The translations under genes and the position numbers were made by a program. A stretch of 64,000 nt of DNA from Rodentolepis nana (Eukaryota; Platyhelminthes; Cestoda; Cyclophyllidea; Hymenolepididae), in NCBI GenBank assembly GCA_900617975.1, contig UZAE01012022.1, forward strand, positions 1-64,000, given 5' to 3'. The notes beneath the pieces were generated by a model. That model was not told the DNA's origin. It did no database searches and was given only the letters and a program-made list of their open reading frames with translations. This document shows positions 1 to 12,402 of the stretch, one piece after another; the stretch's first letter is position 1, and each line of letters opens with the position of its first letter.

Positions 1-135
1 ATTTTCTTCCGTCGCGTCTACACACTATTGGCTGCAAGAAGACACGAGAAAGATGGCCAAGCACGAAATTAAACGAGCCAGTAGTTATCAGGCACTGAGT
101 ATAGTTGGCTTAATTAAATCATTAAACTTGAACAC

Positions 136-459
136 GGGGTGTGCGATAGACTTACCTCCATGTGGTGTACCCTGGGCAACGTATACTCATACGACAAAAA
201 AGTCTATAAACCAGCAGTTGACTTCTCACTTCAAACTACCACGACCCCCCTGGATGCCATATTCTACCACTTCCACAGTAATCATCCTACCTTTTCTCTG
301 CCTTTGTGTCAGTCGCTTTTACAACTGAAAACCACTCTTCTGTTCCCCACCCCTCGACTTCCAGTTACTTTGATGTTCCCGCCCCCTGTGAAGCCCGAAG
401 TCAACTAAAGGGCTAATGATTACTATCAAAATGCCTGCCATTTGGAATAAATAAATAAT
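136..459 (+). repeat. S-rep copy 1 (head to tail, full length)
   Basis: The copy begins ggggtgtgcgatagactt and ends gcctgccatttggaataaat plus aaat. The head hairpin CGTAT-ACTC-ATACG is intact, and the tail stem TGAT-TACT-ATCA is paired. Small open frames here are shadows of the repeat. Confidence 0.85.
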
Positions 460-1439
460 GACTCGAACACTAAGATACAACGCATTAGATGATACCCATT
501 ATTTGAACACAATGTAGGAGATAAAACAAAGTGAGGTCTTTGATGCGTTAATTTCAAGACCCCCTGTTGACTCTTGTCCGTTTCACACTCTACTGAACCT
601 GTTAGCTGTTCCTCTCATCTAAGTGCATACTTCTCCCCAATTACCATGGGAAATAATAAAACCAGTAATTATTAGCACTTTACTGCACATTTTATTTAAA
701 TCTCTCCACTTTTCATCAATGAAAGTACGGCATGCACCAATGAACTTTGAATTAATTCCATGGTACTTTGGCAGCATTCCAATTTCACTCTTAGACAGGA
801 TTGCTTTAGTTCTACATTTAACTACAGGGTATAAATTAGCGGTTTTAAAGGATATTGCCATCAGGTGAATAATACATCAACTGAATGATTTTCGACTCAC
901 AATTACGCAAACCAATCACATTCTTTGTAGACGTTGTATAGACTAACAACAAACCCAAGGACAAAAAAGATCACCGCATACGTCACACACTGTTCTACCA
1001 AACGACTACTTAGGGCGTCTCGAGGATATCATATCGTTGCCGAAGGGCTCGGAAACACGTACAGGGTCATAATACAGGGGGCTTCCAGTGGCTGAATGCT
1101 ACATGATCCCGTATCTAAGCTTAACGTTTCTGAATCAAGTTTGATTCGAAATTGAGTTGCCTCCAAACAGCCAATTACAATAGGAGCAGACGCATCATAG
1201 TTCAACCCATCTTGTAATGAGATATAAAACAAGTGTTTAGGGATAAATATTTTAAACTAGTATTTGATTGCTTTTCCCCATCAGCAAACATTTTCTTGGA
1301 AAGAAAATGATAATGACAAAAGACCCCACTTGAGTCGAGTAGACTAAATCATCTCAAACCGTCAGGCTTTCCGGACGTCTGCACGCCACCATCACCACCG
1401 ACGGTGGGGTGTATGATGTGATGACTCCCTTTTCAATTT
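460..1439. other. No gene recognised
   Basis: Short overlapping frames on both strands without family motifs. The part from about 1340, with several CpG, may be the decayed upstream part of the Tc1/mariner relic. Confidence 0.5.
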
Positions 1440-1775
1440 TCAAGGTCAAACCAAAATGCTGGAATTGCTGACCACTGCAGCAGTCAGACGCTGATTGTTG
1501 GTTAATTCTTTCGACTACGTTCCTACCAATGAATGCCTGTTCACTGAACTCCCTAGATCTTAATCCGATGGATTATTACGTACTGGCGCTGTAAGCATAA
1601 CACAAATCACCTGACTGGTACACCATAAACATGTTATTGAACAGAAAAGAGCAATTATCGAGACTCTTACCAGAAAAGGTGAGGAATTAGTTCGTACCGA
1701 GTCCCACAGAAGGAATCTTATTGTGGGAGCCGTAGACGCTAATAGAGGTTATTTTGAGTATAACTCTGCCATAAC
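1440..1775 (+). pseudogene. Tc1/mariner transposase relic
   Basis: Conceptual translation in shifting frames gives NSLDLNPMDYYVLAL near 1546-1590. This is the block around the third catalytic aspartate of Tc1/mariner transposases (usually SPDLNPMDYxVW). Farther on, HVIEQKRAIIETLTRKGEEL and then LIVGAVDANRGYFEY near 1710-1760 match the C-terminal helix and the closing (A)NGGYFEY box. Stops and at least one frameshift break the frame, so it is dead. The wording DLNPMDY differs from the DLAPSDYHLF of the mariner at 25.7 kb, so the two come from different subfamilies. I could not find terminal inverted repeats. Confidence 0.65.
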
Positions 1776-4700
1776 GGCGCAGCCCCCTTGTCTATCAAAC
1801 GTTCTAAATCAATCACATTTTGCTGTACCTCTCGCTCCTAATTAAATTACCCTGCATCCTGTGCAGTCTCAACTTTGCGCAAAGAAAAGATTTTCAAAGT
1901 TATAAAATTGAGGTTGTAAGGGAAACATCTCAAATGTATTACATGTTGAGTAAAAATTTCCTCCTTTTCTAGTGCCAGAATTTGCAATTTGCTTATGTTC
2001 TAGAGGCATCATCGAGCTTTCCTTGATTCGCACAAAAGTATACCACAGTCTGTTTTAGACAATAAACATTCAGTATAATTTCTATACCCAATGGTAGTTA
2101 GAGTCAGGCTCCATTTGAGTTCAACCAAGCCAAAGTATTCTTAAAGACAAGGAGGCTCTGATTTCCACCTGGCATCCAAAGAAATAGCTCTAGAATGCAG
2201 CTACTATATCACCCGGATCAAACTTCCATCCCATTAGATTTAACCACAGATGTTTTACAATTGCTAAAGCCCCTCAAATTCAACTAGGGCTTTTGACAAA
2301 TACCTAGATACAATATATAGAATTGAAAATCTATTTAAAATTTATTACTTTTACATAAAATTATCTATTTTTGAAACATAAAAATAAAACTGGGCTATGT
2401 TTGGGACTGCGATTTAAAGCAATAGTTCGTTTTTAATTGCCGTAGAGGGGAAAAGATAAAACATGGGAGAGAAGTTTTATGTCCAGAGCGAGCTTTTTAT
2501 GAGGGCCATACAAATTATAAAATGACTAAAAAACGGAAAATTTCATTTTCGAGGATTAATTCAACGAGGATATTTGCAAAAAACAATGGAGAAACTTAAT
2601 TAATTTGATTTCAAATGGAAGTCAACTGCAAAGTACACCGTGCGTATTGCTCCTTCATGAAACAAGATTGAAGCCTATGTCCAACAAGTCAGAAACAAAG
2701 AGTAAGCCTTGCATCTAATTTCCAAACCATTAACAGTGCTTGTCGCTGTCATGCAAAAAATGACCGGTTCGAACCCCGTTCGGTGTGCATGTGCGTATCT
2801 CACTAAAGAGGCTCTGTGGTAGCACTGTATATCCAAGACAATATGTAAAAATAGATTTCTGAAATGAGCTTGGAGCCTATAATTCACCCAAAATTACGGG
2901 TCTTGACTATTCGCTTGGAAAAAGTCCCCCCAGGCCTAGGACTACCTCCTGGTTTAGGAATCTAAGCAGAGCATATTGAACTTACACATAATTAGACACG
3001 AAAAAGCATCTTAATGTTTTCACTAATTTTTTCCCAAAGTAAATGTAATTAAAGCGTGGATGAATTACAGAGCAAAAAGAAGCGAAACGTAAATATTGAA
3101 TGGTTAAAGTGTTAAGTGAAAATTTTGCAGAAAAGTAAGCCTGTCGAGACGTTAAAGTTACTTCAACTGTTCTGACAGCTAGTCATTTTGGTGACAAGGC
3201 GGTTAAACCGCTACCCATCACATTGTCAACCCGCCTCTACTTGTGGACTTCAAACTTCTAACTTTCAAAAGACTGGTGAATAAAAGCACGTTAAATTAAC
3301 TCTGCAAAACATCAGTATTAAGGCGAAATGAGCACTTTAATGCTAACCCATTTAGGAGAGCTTATTCCCAACACTTAGTGTGGTCAAATGCGTAATGTCA
3401 TAGAGTGATTTAAATAATGTCATCTTTGCATTAGTCAGTTCGTTTCGCTAGGCATCGAACACATGAGTTTTGACAATGTGGAAGACCACATTTACTGCTA
3501 TGCAACCAGTATACAACCAAGCCCAATAAATCAAATAATTGTATCTCTTAGCGTAACACACCAAAGTTATACGTCCATTTGTATGGATTGGTATAAGGCT
3601 AATAGAATCAGACAGACGATTTTATTGTAGGGTGTTACATTATAGGCTCCACTTACATCCTAGGCGAGATTAGTCCGTGATTTTAAGACAATTTCCGTAT
3701 CAACGAACACCCAAGATACGGGCCCACAGATGCATGCTCTTCACACAGGTTCAGAAGGACAATGACACAACCTTAAAACTCCCTAGCTGTCCAAGGGTTT
3801 TTTGATGCCAGGGTAGCTAAGTAAATACATCCTACTGAACTCAGTCGAACTTTGATTATCCCAGTCAAAGAAGATAATTGCTTCAAGAATTTCATTGGTG
3901 ATACGAAGCAGAAAGGCCTCAAAGAACTTGGGGGGGGGGGGGGCAAGATTTCCCAAATAAGAATAAATTGAATTTCAGGCTAATAATCAGATGGGCGAAT
4001 TTTTGACCTTAATATTCATCCAATCAATTAGTAATAAGCACGTACCAATGGCTTATTAAATTATTGATTACTGGCTTTCATACTGACTCATGATTGGTCA
4101 TTCTTTGATAAACACAAATCTCATTATATTCTTAAAATAAAAATACGTATCACGAGGACAACTGGTACAAGTGCATGAAATTTGTCCATTTCAGACTGCA
4201 GTACGACTGCATACGAGTAGTTAAAGTAAGAAAAAGCAGAAGAATTCATATTTTTTGCAAATTTCAATAAGTAAACTGCTAATTTGTTTGAAAGTCAGGA
4301 TTGAAATTATAAATTAATATAATTTATGTAAAAATGATTACCAGACTGGAAAGTAGTAGAGACGCGTTAAAATCCACACGAGGATGAATGTTGCGAAACA
4401 GAACATACAGAGCCGGAACCTTCCAACATATTTCAACATTTTGGCAGCCTAGTAAGACACGGAAAGGAAAAAAACGACATTTGATAAAATTGCGATCAAT
4501 GGTTGGATCGAGAGTAGGTCAGACCTCACCTCTAACCAAAAGTCGGCAGCGTCATGAAGGAGCATAATCACTGATCCTATTCGGAAGTTGTTTGTTAGAA
4601 AAGAAAATACGATCAGAGTGACAGTGAAAACGTGATGCGAGAACATCACAGCAAAATCCTGAATAGAAAAATGTAATAGGCTTTAATAGACTCGCAACAA

Positions 4701-7700
4701 ACAGGGCAGAATTTAACTGCTAGCTGGCAAAGTAAACACACAAAAAACCAATAAAGAAGATAAGAATTAGAAGAAATGAGAGTACCTTGCGCTTCACCTC
4801 AACAAATATCCAAATAAGCCCCGTTACGTAGTATGAAAGCTCAATTGTGTAATACCAGAATATACATGGGCTAATAGTGTGGTGTGGGTAATCTCGGAAA
4901 TAGTAAGTAGTATCGTATAAAAACGGTTCCTAAATAGGATAACATCAGTAGTAGTAGGAATTACTTTAATAACGTACTTTATGCAAACAGTAAATTCCAT
5001 AACAAAACATGCAAAAGTAGAAAGAGAATTTCCAACTATTTTTCTCTGAATCAATTCATGAAATGAGAGCTTACCCAGATTCAACAAATTTTACAATAAC
5101 ATGAAATTTTGCGGAGTTGCGTTTCCTCCGAAACCAATCGGATATTTGAACTTCACTGATGTCAAATTTTTTTGATAAAATCTAAAATTTGAATAAGTGT
5201 AAGAACTTAAATTCTTACCCTAATATCTGATAGAGAAGGCCGTTTATTCTTTAGGTAATATTCTTCAAATTGGGGATTGTGAGGGACTCGTTTTACTTGT
5301 CTATATCGCAAACCATTTCTTAATCCGAGAGGGGCAAATACATAACTAAATATTGCCGAATATATTCGAGGAAGTAGCAAATTACTTGCAAAGTAAAATT
5401 CGCATAATGCTCAACACGATGCTAACAAATATTCCATACTGGAAATCGGAAAAGAGCGGAGATTCAACGCCTTCCCAGGTCTGATTTGGAGGCAGCCAAA
5501 ACTTTTCTGACCAAAAATTATACTTCCCAATACTTCCTAGTGGCATTTTAAACTGAAACTGAATTTAAGTAAAAAACCAGTTTATACAAATTATAAAAAG
5601 AAAAAACAAGGTTAATAAATGAAAGTTCATACGCAATAAATGAAATACTATCTTAAGTGACAATAGTAACCATCAATACAATGGGCATAGCTAAGAAATA
5701 AAATAAATAAGCTGCTGGAATACAATTCAAAATTATTAAAAACGTACATCTTTAGATAATTTGCAATATTACAGTCCTCAAATGCAGTTTACTGCTCGTT
5801 AGCGTCTACGTTGCATCAAATCCGATACTATTCTTTATTCAAAATACTCCGTTTACGTAAGGTCATAATCATTTATAAGTATAAACAATCGTTTGATGTT
5901 ATATCTTTGCCTTACTAATTATACACTTAGATGTGCTATTAATAAATCTTTCGAAATATTTAATATATATGCGTTTACTAAACCAAACTACTGAAACAAA
6001 TGAAATTAGATTTATTAAGCCTTATTTAAAAAGATATTATTACTATTAATCCTTTTGAGGCTACATTTTTCATTAAAGATTTAATTTTTTATTAATATTA
6101 TTATTTTGTTTTGAAATTGTAAAGTTAGTTTAACTATTGTTTTGCTGTATTTATTATCACCTTCTTGAGAGATCATTTGTTCGGTATTAAATAACCACAC
6201 TGCCTATTCAATCAGTCAGCTCATTTTTATTCTAACTAACGGCAATTTAATACAATGAGCACATATCACGGACATTAGTTCTGATTTACTATTTGAAGTA
6301 GATATCTTATTTTTCCTATTCACCATTACATAAATCTGAAAATAATAAATCATAAGCTTTAAGGAATGTTCAAAAAGTTACTTAACAAAGTTAAAAGCAA
6401 TACATCAGATAATTTTGTACGTGGGTTTAAAGCCTATTGTAAAGCGGGTTAGTAGTTTTGGCAAGTTAAATGTGATGTGTCGGCACACTCTGAATTACGA
6501 TTCAAAGTTTATAACGAACACCTTCATCAATTGTCTTTTCACTATATTTTTTGTAATATTCTGTACTTGCTAATTTTGAATAAAATCTTAGCTTGCCTTT
6601 CCATATTCACACAGGGCGATCTTTTCTAAAATTAAATTACTATTAGAACTTTACTCTTTATATTTCTTATTTGTTCCTTTTTTGCCAAAGAGAGTTTTGC
6701 CTAGTTTTCTAGTTCATTGAAAATTTTGTTTTCTGCTGACATAAGGCATAAAATTATTGCCATGAAACTTTGAAGCAACCAAATTATAATTTCGCTTAAT
6801 TCACAACAATCGACAAAGATTACTTCATTTAATTAAATAATTGCTTCATATTTCATAACTTCACGACTATTACGCGAATGTAAGAATGGCTATCACTTCT
6901 TGAGTCAAAGTATTCAATAGTACAATCCGTTAATGATTAACATGAGCTATATAAAATTCTTCTAAATCATTGTCATAGTTAGCTAACCGAACTGATAACT
7001 GATTAGGACTATTGTTCCGAAGTGGAGGTATAATACTATGGACTAGAACTTAGAAAACTGTTGTGCAATGGAATGGGTTTAGCAAATTCAACTTTTGCAA
7101 GATCCCTAATTTATGGAAAGGAAAATCTTTCCTTTTCATTATATTTTTAAGTCTGTTCACTGGCACGCTGAAGTACTATGCATTTTATGACATTCATTGC
7201 CTTTCGCACCATGATCTATATAATATAGATGAACCAGAACACAAGTTATTCTAAATGACTCCACGGAGTTGTGTTAAGTTGTAGAAAATATGAATTCATG
7301 AAACAAAACAATAATCTTTTTAACTATTTGATAGTTTCAAAATATATTATTCCTTGAAAGCTACTCAGATAAAAGTGTAAAAAAAGCGTTGTTCGAAAAC
7401 GCAAACTTAAAAGAAAAAGTTAACAATCCATTGAATAAATAAAAAAACATGTTGAAATAGGCCCACAGCAGAAGTCATATATTTCAAACCGATTAATTGT
7501 TACACCATAAAACTATACCTTCGATACTTTTACTACTGAACACGAGAGTACAAAGTGTGGCATAGATGGGGAGGATTTGATGGTTTATAACCACGAGTTT
7601 AAAAAGTTTTCTCCTCCGTCCTCATTAAGGTCATATAGTGGTGATGCGATGACAGCCTTCTTATTGACAAGGTGACAGTCAAGACATTTTTACTACTGTA

Positions 7701-8575
7701 AAAGTTCTTAAATAATTTAACTACTCATTTTCTCCTTTCAAACTATTTTTCTTGAGCTATAGTTTTTTATACAAAGTATTTTCAATGCTGTGGGGAAAGT
7801 CGTTTTGAAGTAGAAATGATTGAAATATTGGCAATCGTCTTTTAATAAATGTAAATATTGTACCAATTCGCAATGGATGCAGAAAGCAAAGTGAAATTAT
7901 ATCACCTCGACGAGGCTAGTGAATCAGTTATGATTCTAGTCCAATTTAAAGCTTTTTTGGCCACATTTGATAGCAGAATCGGTAAGAAACTTTAGTTAAA
8001 TAGACGAAGAATTGTCCGCGAAATGATTTATAACACATTACTCTTGAAGATAGTGCAAAATACAAGAGTATAGACCACCTAGAACGAAATGCATTATCCT
8101 AATAAGTGATCGAATGTTTTCACCGCTTCAAAGTGGTAATAAATGAATACATTGCAGTTCTTCATTCGCAAACTACAGCTTTTCTCAGCTTTACTCTTCG
8201 CTGCAATAGACCAGTCACTTAACAACAACACCACCACGCAGTCCATTAACGATCTTGCCCTTAATGGCCAGGAGGATATTTCACTCTTCGACACATGAAT
8301 GCACCCTCAATAGACAATACTTCCATTAGCAGAGAGCAAAACGCTTTCTACCTTACTCTCCTTTCTTTTATTTCACCTTAACAAAATGCCAGCCAACATG
8401 CCTGCATCATACTAATAATGCTTTACATAGTAACTTATCTGACACTTTCATATTTCTCAAAAATAATTAACCGACCTTAATCCGTTAAATTGTACAGATT
8501 ACATTCGCAAGCAAGAAATCAGCTAACTGACTAATGTTAACTAACCTAAAGCCTTTATATAAATATAAATATAAA
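1776..8575. other. No gene recognised
   Basis: AT-rich DNA with frequent stops in all frames. It contains the tRNA-like relic at 2727-2790 and a 14-base G run at 3930-3943. Small open frames at 4449-4649 and 4824-5087 (minus) show no motif. Confidence 0.5.
2727..2790 (+). repeat. tRNA-Asp-like relic (tRNA-derived SINE head or tRNA pseudogene)
   Basis: The stretch contains ggttcgaacccc at 2766-2777, a perfect pol III B-box, preceded by ctgtcatgc, which resembles the anticodon loop of tRNA-Asp (anticodon GTC). The T-arm pairs 4 of 5 bases. The D-arm and acceptor stem are not recognisable, so it is not a working tRNA. Confidence 0.35.
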
Positions 8576-8578
8576 CGT

Positions 8579-8626
8579 ATATATATATATATGTATACGT
8601 GTGTGTGTGTGTGTGTGTGTGTGTGT
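8579..8626. repeat. Microsatellite (TA)n-(TG)n
   Basis: A compound dinucleotide array directly abutting the S-rep tail fragment. Confidence 0.95.
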
Positions 8627-8628
8627 TT

Positions 8629-8706
8629 CTCCTCTTTGTGAAGTCCAAAGTCCACCAAGAGGATAATGATAAATATCATAAAGCCTGTCGTTTGATAGAA
8701 AATAAA
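8629..8706 (+). repeat. S-rep tail fragment
   Basis: Only the last 75 bases or so of the repeat are present: ctctttgtgaagtccaaag, then the tail stem TGAT-AAAT-ATCA and a diverged gcctgtcgtttgatagaaaa end. It directly follows a TA/TG microsatellite. The loop AAAT equals that of the LINE-containing copy at 47.6 kb, so this may be a LINE tail rather than an S-rep tail. Confidence 0.6.
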
Positions 8707-8709
8707 CAT

Positions 8710-9901
8710 TTGTATTACTATCGTCTAGTATTGTAAAGCAGTTTCTGCCGTGCAAATTTGGTGAGAAAAATGAAATTTGAAAAACCTGTTATGAATAACG
8801 CAGAACTAACTATACACTGAACTCTTAGTCTGCAGCGAATTTGTTATAATTGGTTGGCAGATTGTGCGAACCTGAAAAAAGGCGCTTCACGTTTGTTAAT
8901 AAAACAACTTTAAACCTAATTAGCCTGTGGTGATAGTTAGAAGATATTTTGTACTTTTAAACATTCCGTAAACACCGAGCACAGTTGACCAAGATACTAC
9001 TTCCAGATGTCACTTTCGAATGGTTGAGATCAATGGTGTTTATTAGTCGAATCTTTGCTCTTTAAATCTTTAAAAAAATAAATTGCATTTCAGTTCGACA
9101 AGTTAACTAGCAAGGTCTCCGTTGCATGAACATTCATTCTTAAAATGTGTTAAGTTCCTCGATATACCCTGGTTTCATTCGATATCAGCTTATTCTACAT
9201 TTATATTGTCAGACTAATTAACCTTATCTCGCACAAGATTATATGAAAATATAATTAAAATTGTCGAATATTCCCTGGATGCAATGAAAATGATAAGAGT
9301 CCATGGGAATATATATTCCTGAAATCGCCACGTTTTCCAGAGTCGTGATCTTCCTACCATATACACTCAGGGAAGAATAGCGAGTAAGGTGGAAACTAAG
9401 CTTCAAGGAACCAAGATAACACTCAGAAATTGGTTAAAGAAGTAGTACAGATATTTGTTCACATGCATGTTGAATAGGCCGAAGTCCTGAGTTTTCTAAT
9501 TTCATCACTTCGATTTGTTCGAAGTAGGTCTAATGAGATAAAGTAACCCTTTGGAGAAAATTTCGAGGGTGAATCAGATCATATGTACTAATTGTGATTT
9601 CGGCTACAATATCAGAAGGACTTGACCGAAGAAGTTGAAGACAAGAGATCAAAGGAGATGGAGGAATGGAAACAGGGAAGATCGGACTAGGATTAGGGGA
9701 AAGGTAGCGACTGAGTTTGTACAGGTAAAGTGTTTACAACAGAGTTGAATAAAAGTTTAAAGACAGTTTGACCATTCACCTGAGAAGCTAAGGATAGATA
9801 CATGGGGGGTGGTGGTGGTGGTGGTGGTAACGTCTGATGACTGTTTCTATATAGCAATTTTGATAGACGTGCTGATGTTTGCATGGCTATAAGATTACAA
9901 G
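8710..9901. other. No gene recognised
   Basis: Unique AT-rich DNA apart from the GGT array. Confidence 0.5.
9804..9828. repeat. Microsatellite (GGT)n
   Basis: About seven GGT units after a short G run. Confidence 0.9.
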
Positions 9902-10182
9902 TATTTATTTATCTCAAATGGCAGGCGTGTTGATAGTTATCAATAGCAATTAATGACAAAAATTCGAGAAGGGGGACAGAATAATGATTCACAGATGCAA
10001 AAGAGACAGACACAAAGACAGAGTAGAGGTAAGATGAGTACTGGGAAAGTGGTTGCATATGACATACAGTGGGGTCATTGTAGTTAGAAGTGAGAAGACA
10101 ACTGCCGGTTAATAGACTTTTTGCCGTTTGAGTATACGTTGCCCAGGATGCACCACGTAGAGATAAGTCTATTGCACACCTC
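9902..10182 (-). repeat. S-rep copy 2
   Basis: On the + strand it runs from tatttatttatctcaaatgg (tail) to the gataagtctattgcacacc head. Full-length but slightly shortened inside. The tail stem is intact; the head hairpin has one mismatch. Confidence 0.82.
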
Positions 10183-12090
10183 AGCATCTAGAAGGCTGTC
10201 TAGAACATTACCTTCCACTGCAAAGAAGGAGGGATTTGGCGAAAAAGTGTCAGCGATCAACGTAAAGAGAAATTAAAATTTTTTCAGATAAATGATTTTA
10301 TATTAGCTCAATATTTCCATAATAATTAAAAATAAAAATAATAATAGGAAGAAAATATAAGTACAATGTTACTTTCTTTGAATTTCTTCCTTTAGTATTT
10401 TTAATAATTATTTTTTTGCAAATTGATATCAAACCAAATCGGAAATGGCTAGGCATTAATACCTCATGAAAATCAAAAGCCGAAAACACTATTCAGATGA
10501 AAACAATTAAAGTCGATCACGAAATGGCGCCACCGTTGATGGATTTCTGAACGACAGGCCTTGATGTATAGGTCCCTTAATTTACAGTCAATGCACGGGA
10601 ATATTTTCCAGGACTACAGTCGAACGGCTCCAGGAATTTTTTTCTTGAATATGCCTGGAACTTATGCGCGCGAAAAACTCTGGAAAATTTCGTTGAATGC
10701 GTAACTGAAAGATAATCAAAATAAAATAAAGTAAAACCATAGAATTGATTTCATCACTAATAATGTCGAACTTTCTTTCCAAACAACCTCTCGAAGCCGT
10801 TTTTTCCACTGAACTCCAAATTCAATTATCCCCCAGGATTTTCTTTCCACATTTTGTGTTCAAAACGTTTCACAATCATTTTTTGTTTTAGGAAAGAAAG
10901 GCATAGCAATCTTTTGTGTTGGATATGTACTTAGAAAACTATTATTCATTGTTTAAGCAATGCAGGAAGCGCGTTAAAAGTATCTGAATGGCCAAATCGA
11001 TAATTATTCCGACTTTGATCTGCCAACGATAATTATTGATGTGTTTGACTTCATTAATAAGTAAATCCTGCAGCAAGTGGATAAAGTTTTGCCACAACAA
11101 AATTTTGACTAGTATACTTTACCTTACCCAATTACTAACCCTTTTTTAATTGCTGCAAAGAACGTCGTGATCAATTAATCGACACTCATTCAACTTCCTC
11201 ATGCTTATTAACATGCTGATGCTACCTCTAGAATAATGCGAAATGCCATATATTATTTTCGCTCTAGTATTCTCAAGAGGTGCCAAGTTTTATGCTCCGC
11301 CTTCAATAGGGGGGGGGGGGGGACAGAGTAAGTCCTTGTCCAGGTCCCTTCCGGTTGTAATTTGAACTTTTAGCCCTACTGGTACTGCATGGAATGGGTG
11401 TTTTCAACGTGCATATTTTGAATTTTTGCTTTGAGTCTATTGCGACAAATATTAAAGGAGAGTAGGAATCATGTGGGCGAAGTAATTTTGGCATAAAAAT
11501 GCCAGGACAAGTGAAAAAGGTTGACAAGGCTCGCCTATACTTTATGAAAAAGATATATGGGGAAGGACAGGAAATGTCGCTATTTCTTCATTGAGTATGT
11601 TCTAAGATTGGATGTGATTAGTCACTGAAGCGGTTGATATAACACACGGCACTATTAAATAAATAAGTCTACTTGACTTTGAATAAAGACGTGTAATGAG
11701 TTTCATTCAATCGATACTACCTGATGTCTTTAACGAATTTTGAATGGGAAAGTATTTGATAAGACATATTTACTTCAATATCGGTCAATAAATTCAATTG
11801 TTCTGACGGTTTGATGGTGCTTGTACAGCTAAAGATAAATTGCCGTCCAGTTAAGCGTTCTCAGTTAAGAGTATACTGTGATTATACTTTCTTCAACATC
11901 ATCGTCATCGAAGTGAGCTTGTTGAAAAATTTCAGATCAGTAAATCTTAATGTGCTTTCGACACATCGAGTACCCCATTGTGGATTAGGAAATATGCATT
12001 CCATAATCATTTGTTTGGTCTTTGATAAACAGCACAGTTTGATCATTCTACACAGTGGATTTCGTTGTAATAAAATTACATCTTCATTAC
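10183..12090. other. No gene recognised
   Basis: Contains a 14-base G run at 11309-11322. Small frames lack motifs. Confidence 0.5.
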
Positions 12091-12402
12091 GGGGTGAACG
12101 ATAGACGTGCCTCCACGTGGTGCACCCTGGGCAACGTATATTTATACGGTAAAAAAGTCTATAAACCGGCAGTTGACTTCTCACTTCAAATTGTCATCAC
12201 CCCACTGTATGTCATATTCGACTCCTTCCACAGTTCCCACCTCACCTTTGTCTACCTTCGTGTCTGTCTCTTTTACATCTGTGGATCTCTCTTCTGTTCC
12301 TCCCACCTCTCGACTTTCTGTTACTTTGATGTACCTTCCCCTCTGTAAAGCCTGAAGTCAACTAAAGAGCTAATGATAATCATCAAAGCACCTGCCATTT
12401 GT
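12091..12402 (+). repeat. S-rep copy 3
   Basis: It starts ggggtgaacgatagacgtgc and ends at cctgccatttg without the A-rich tail. The head hairpin is CGTAT-ATTT-ATACG (paired) and the tail stem TGAT-AATC-ATCA is paired with a changed loop. Confidence 0.85.

Noticed and set aside
53..408. Short open frames sharing peptides such as SINRQLTSHFKL at many places
   Set aside because: They are translations of the S-rep repeat; frames differ between copies and no coding constraint is visible.
380..459. Hammerhead ribozyme in the S-rep tail (ggctaatgat... resembles the CUGAUGA core)
   Set aside because: The core is CTAATGA and there is no GAAA partner or flanking stems in register.
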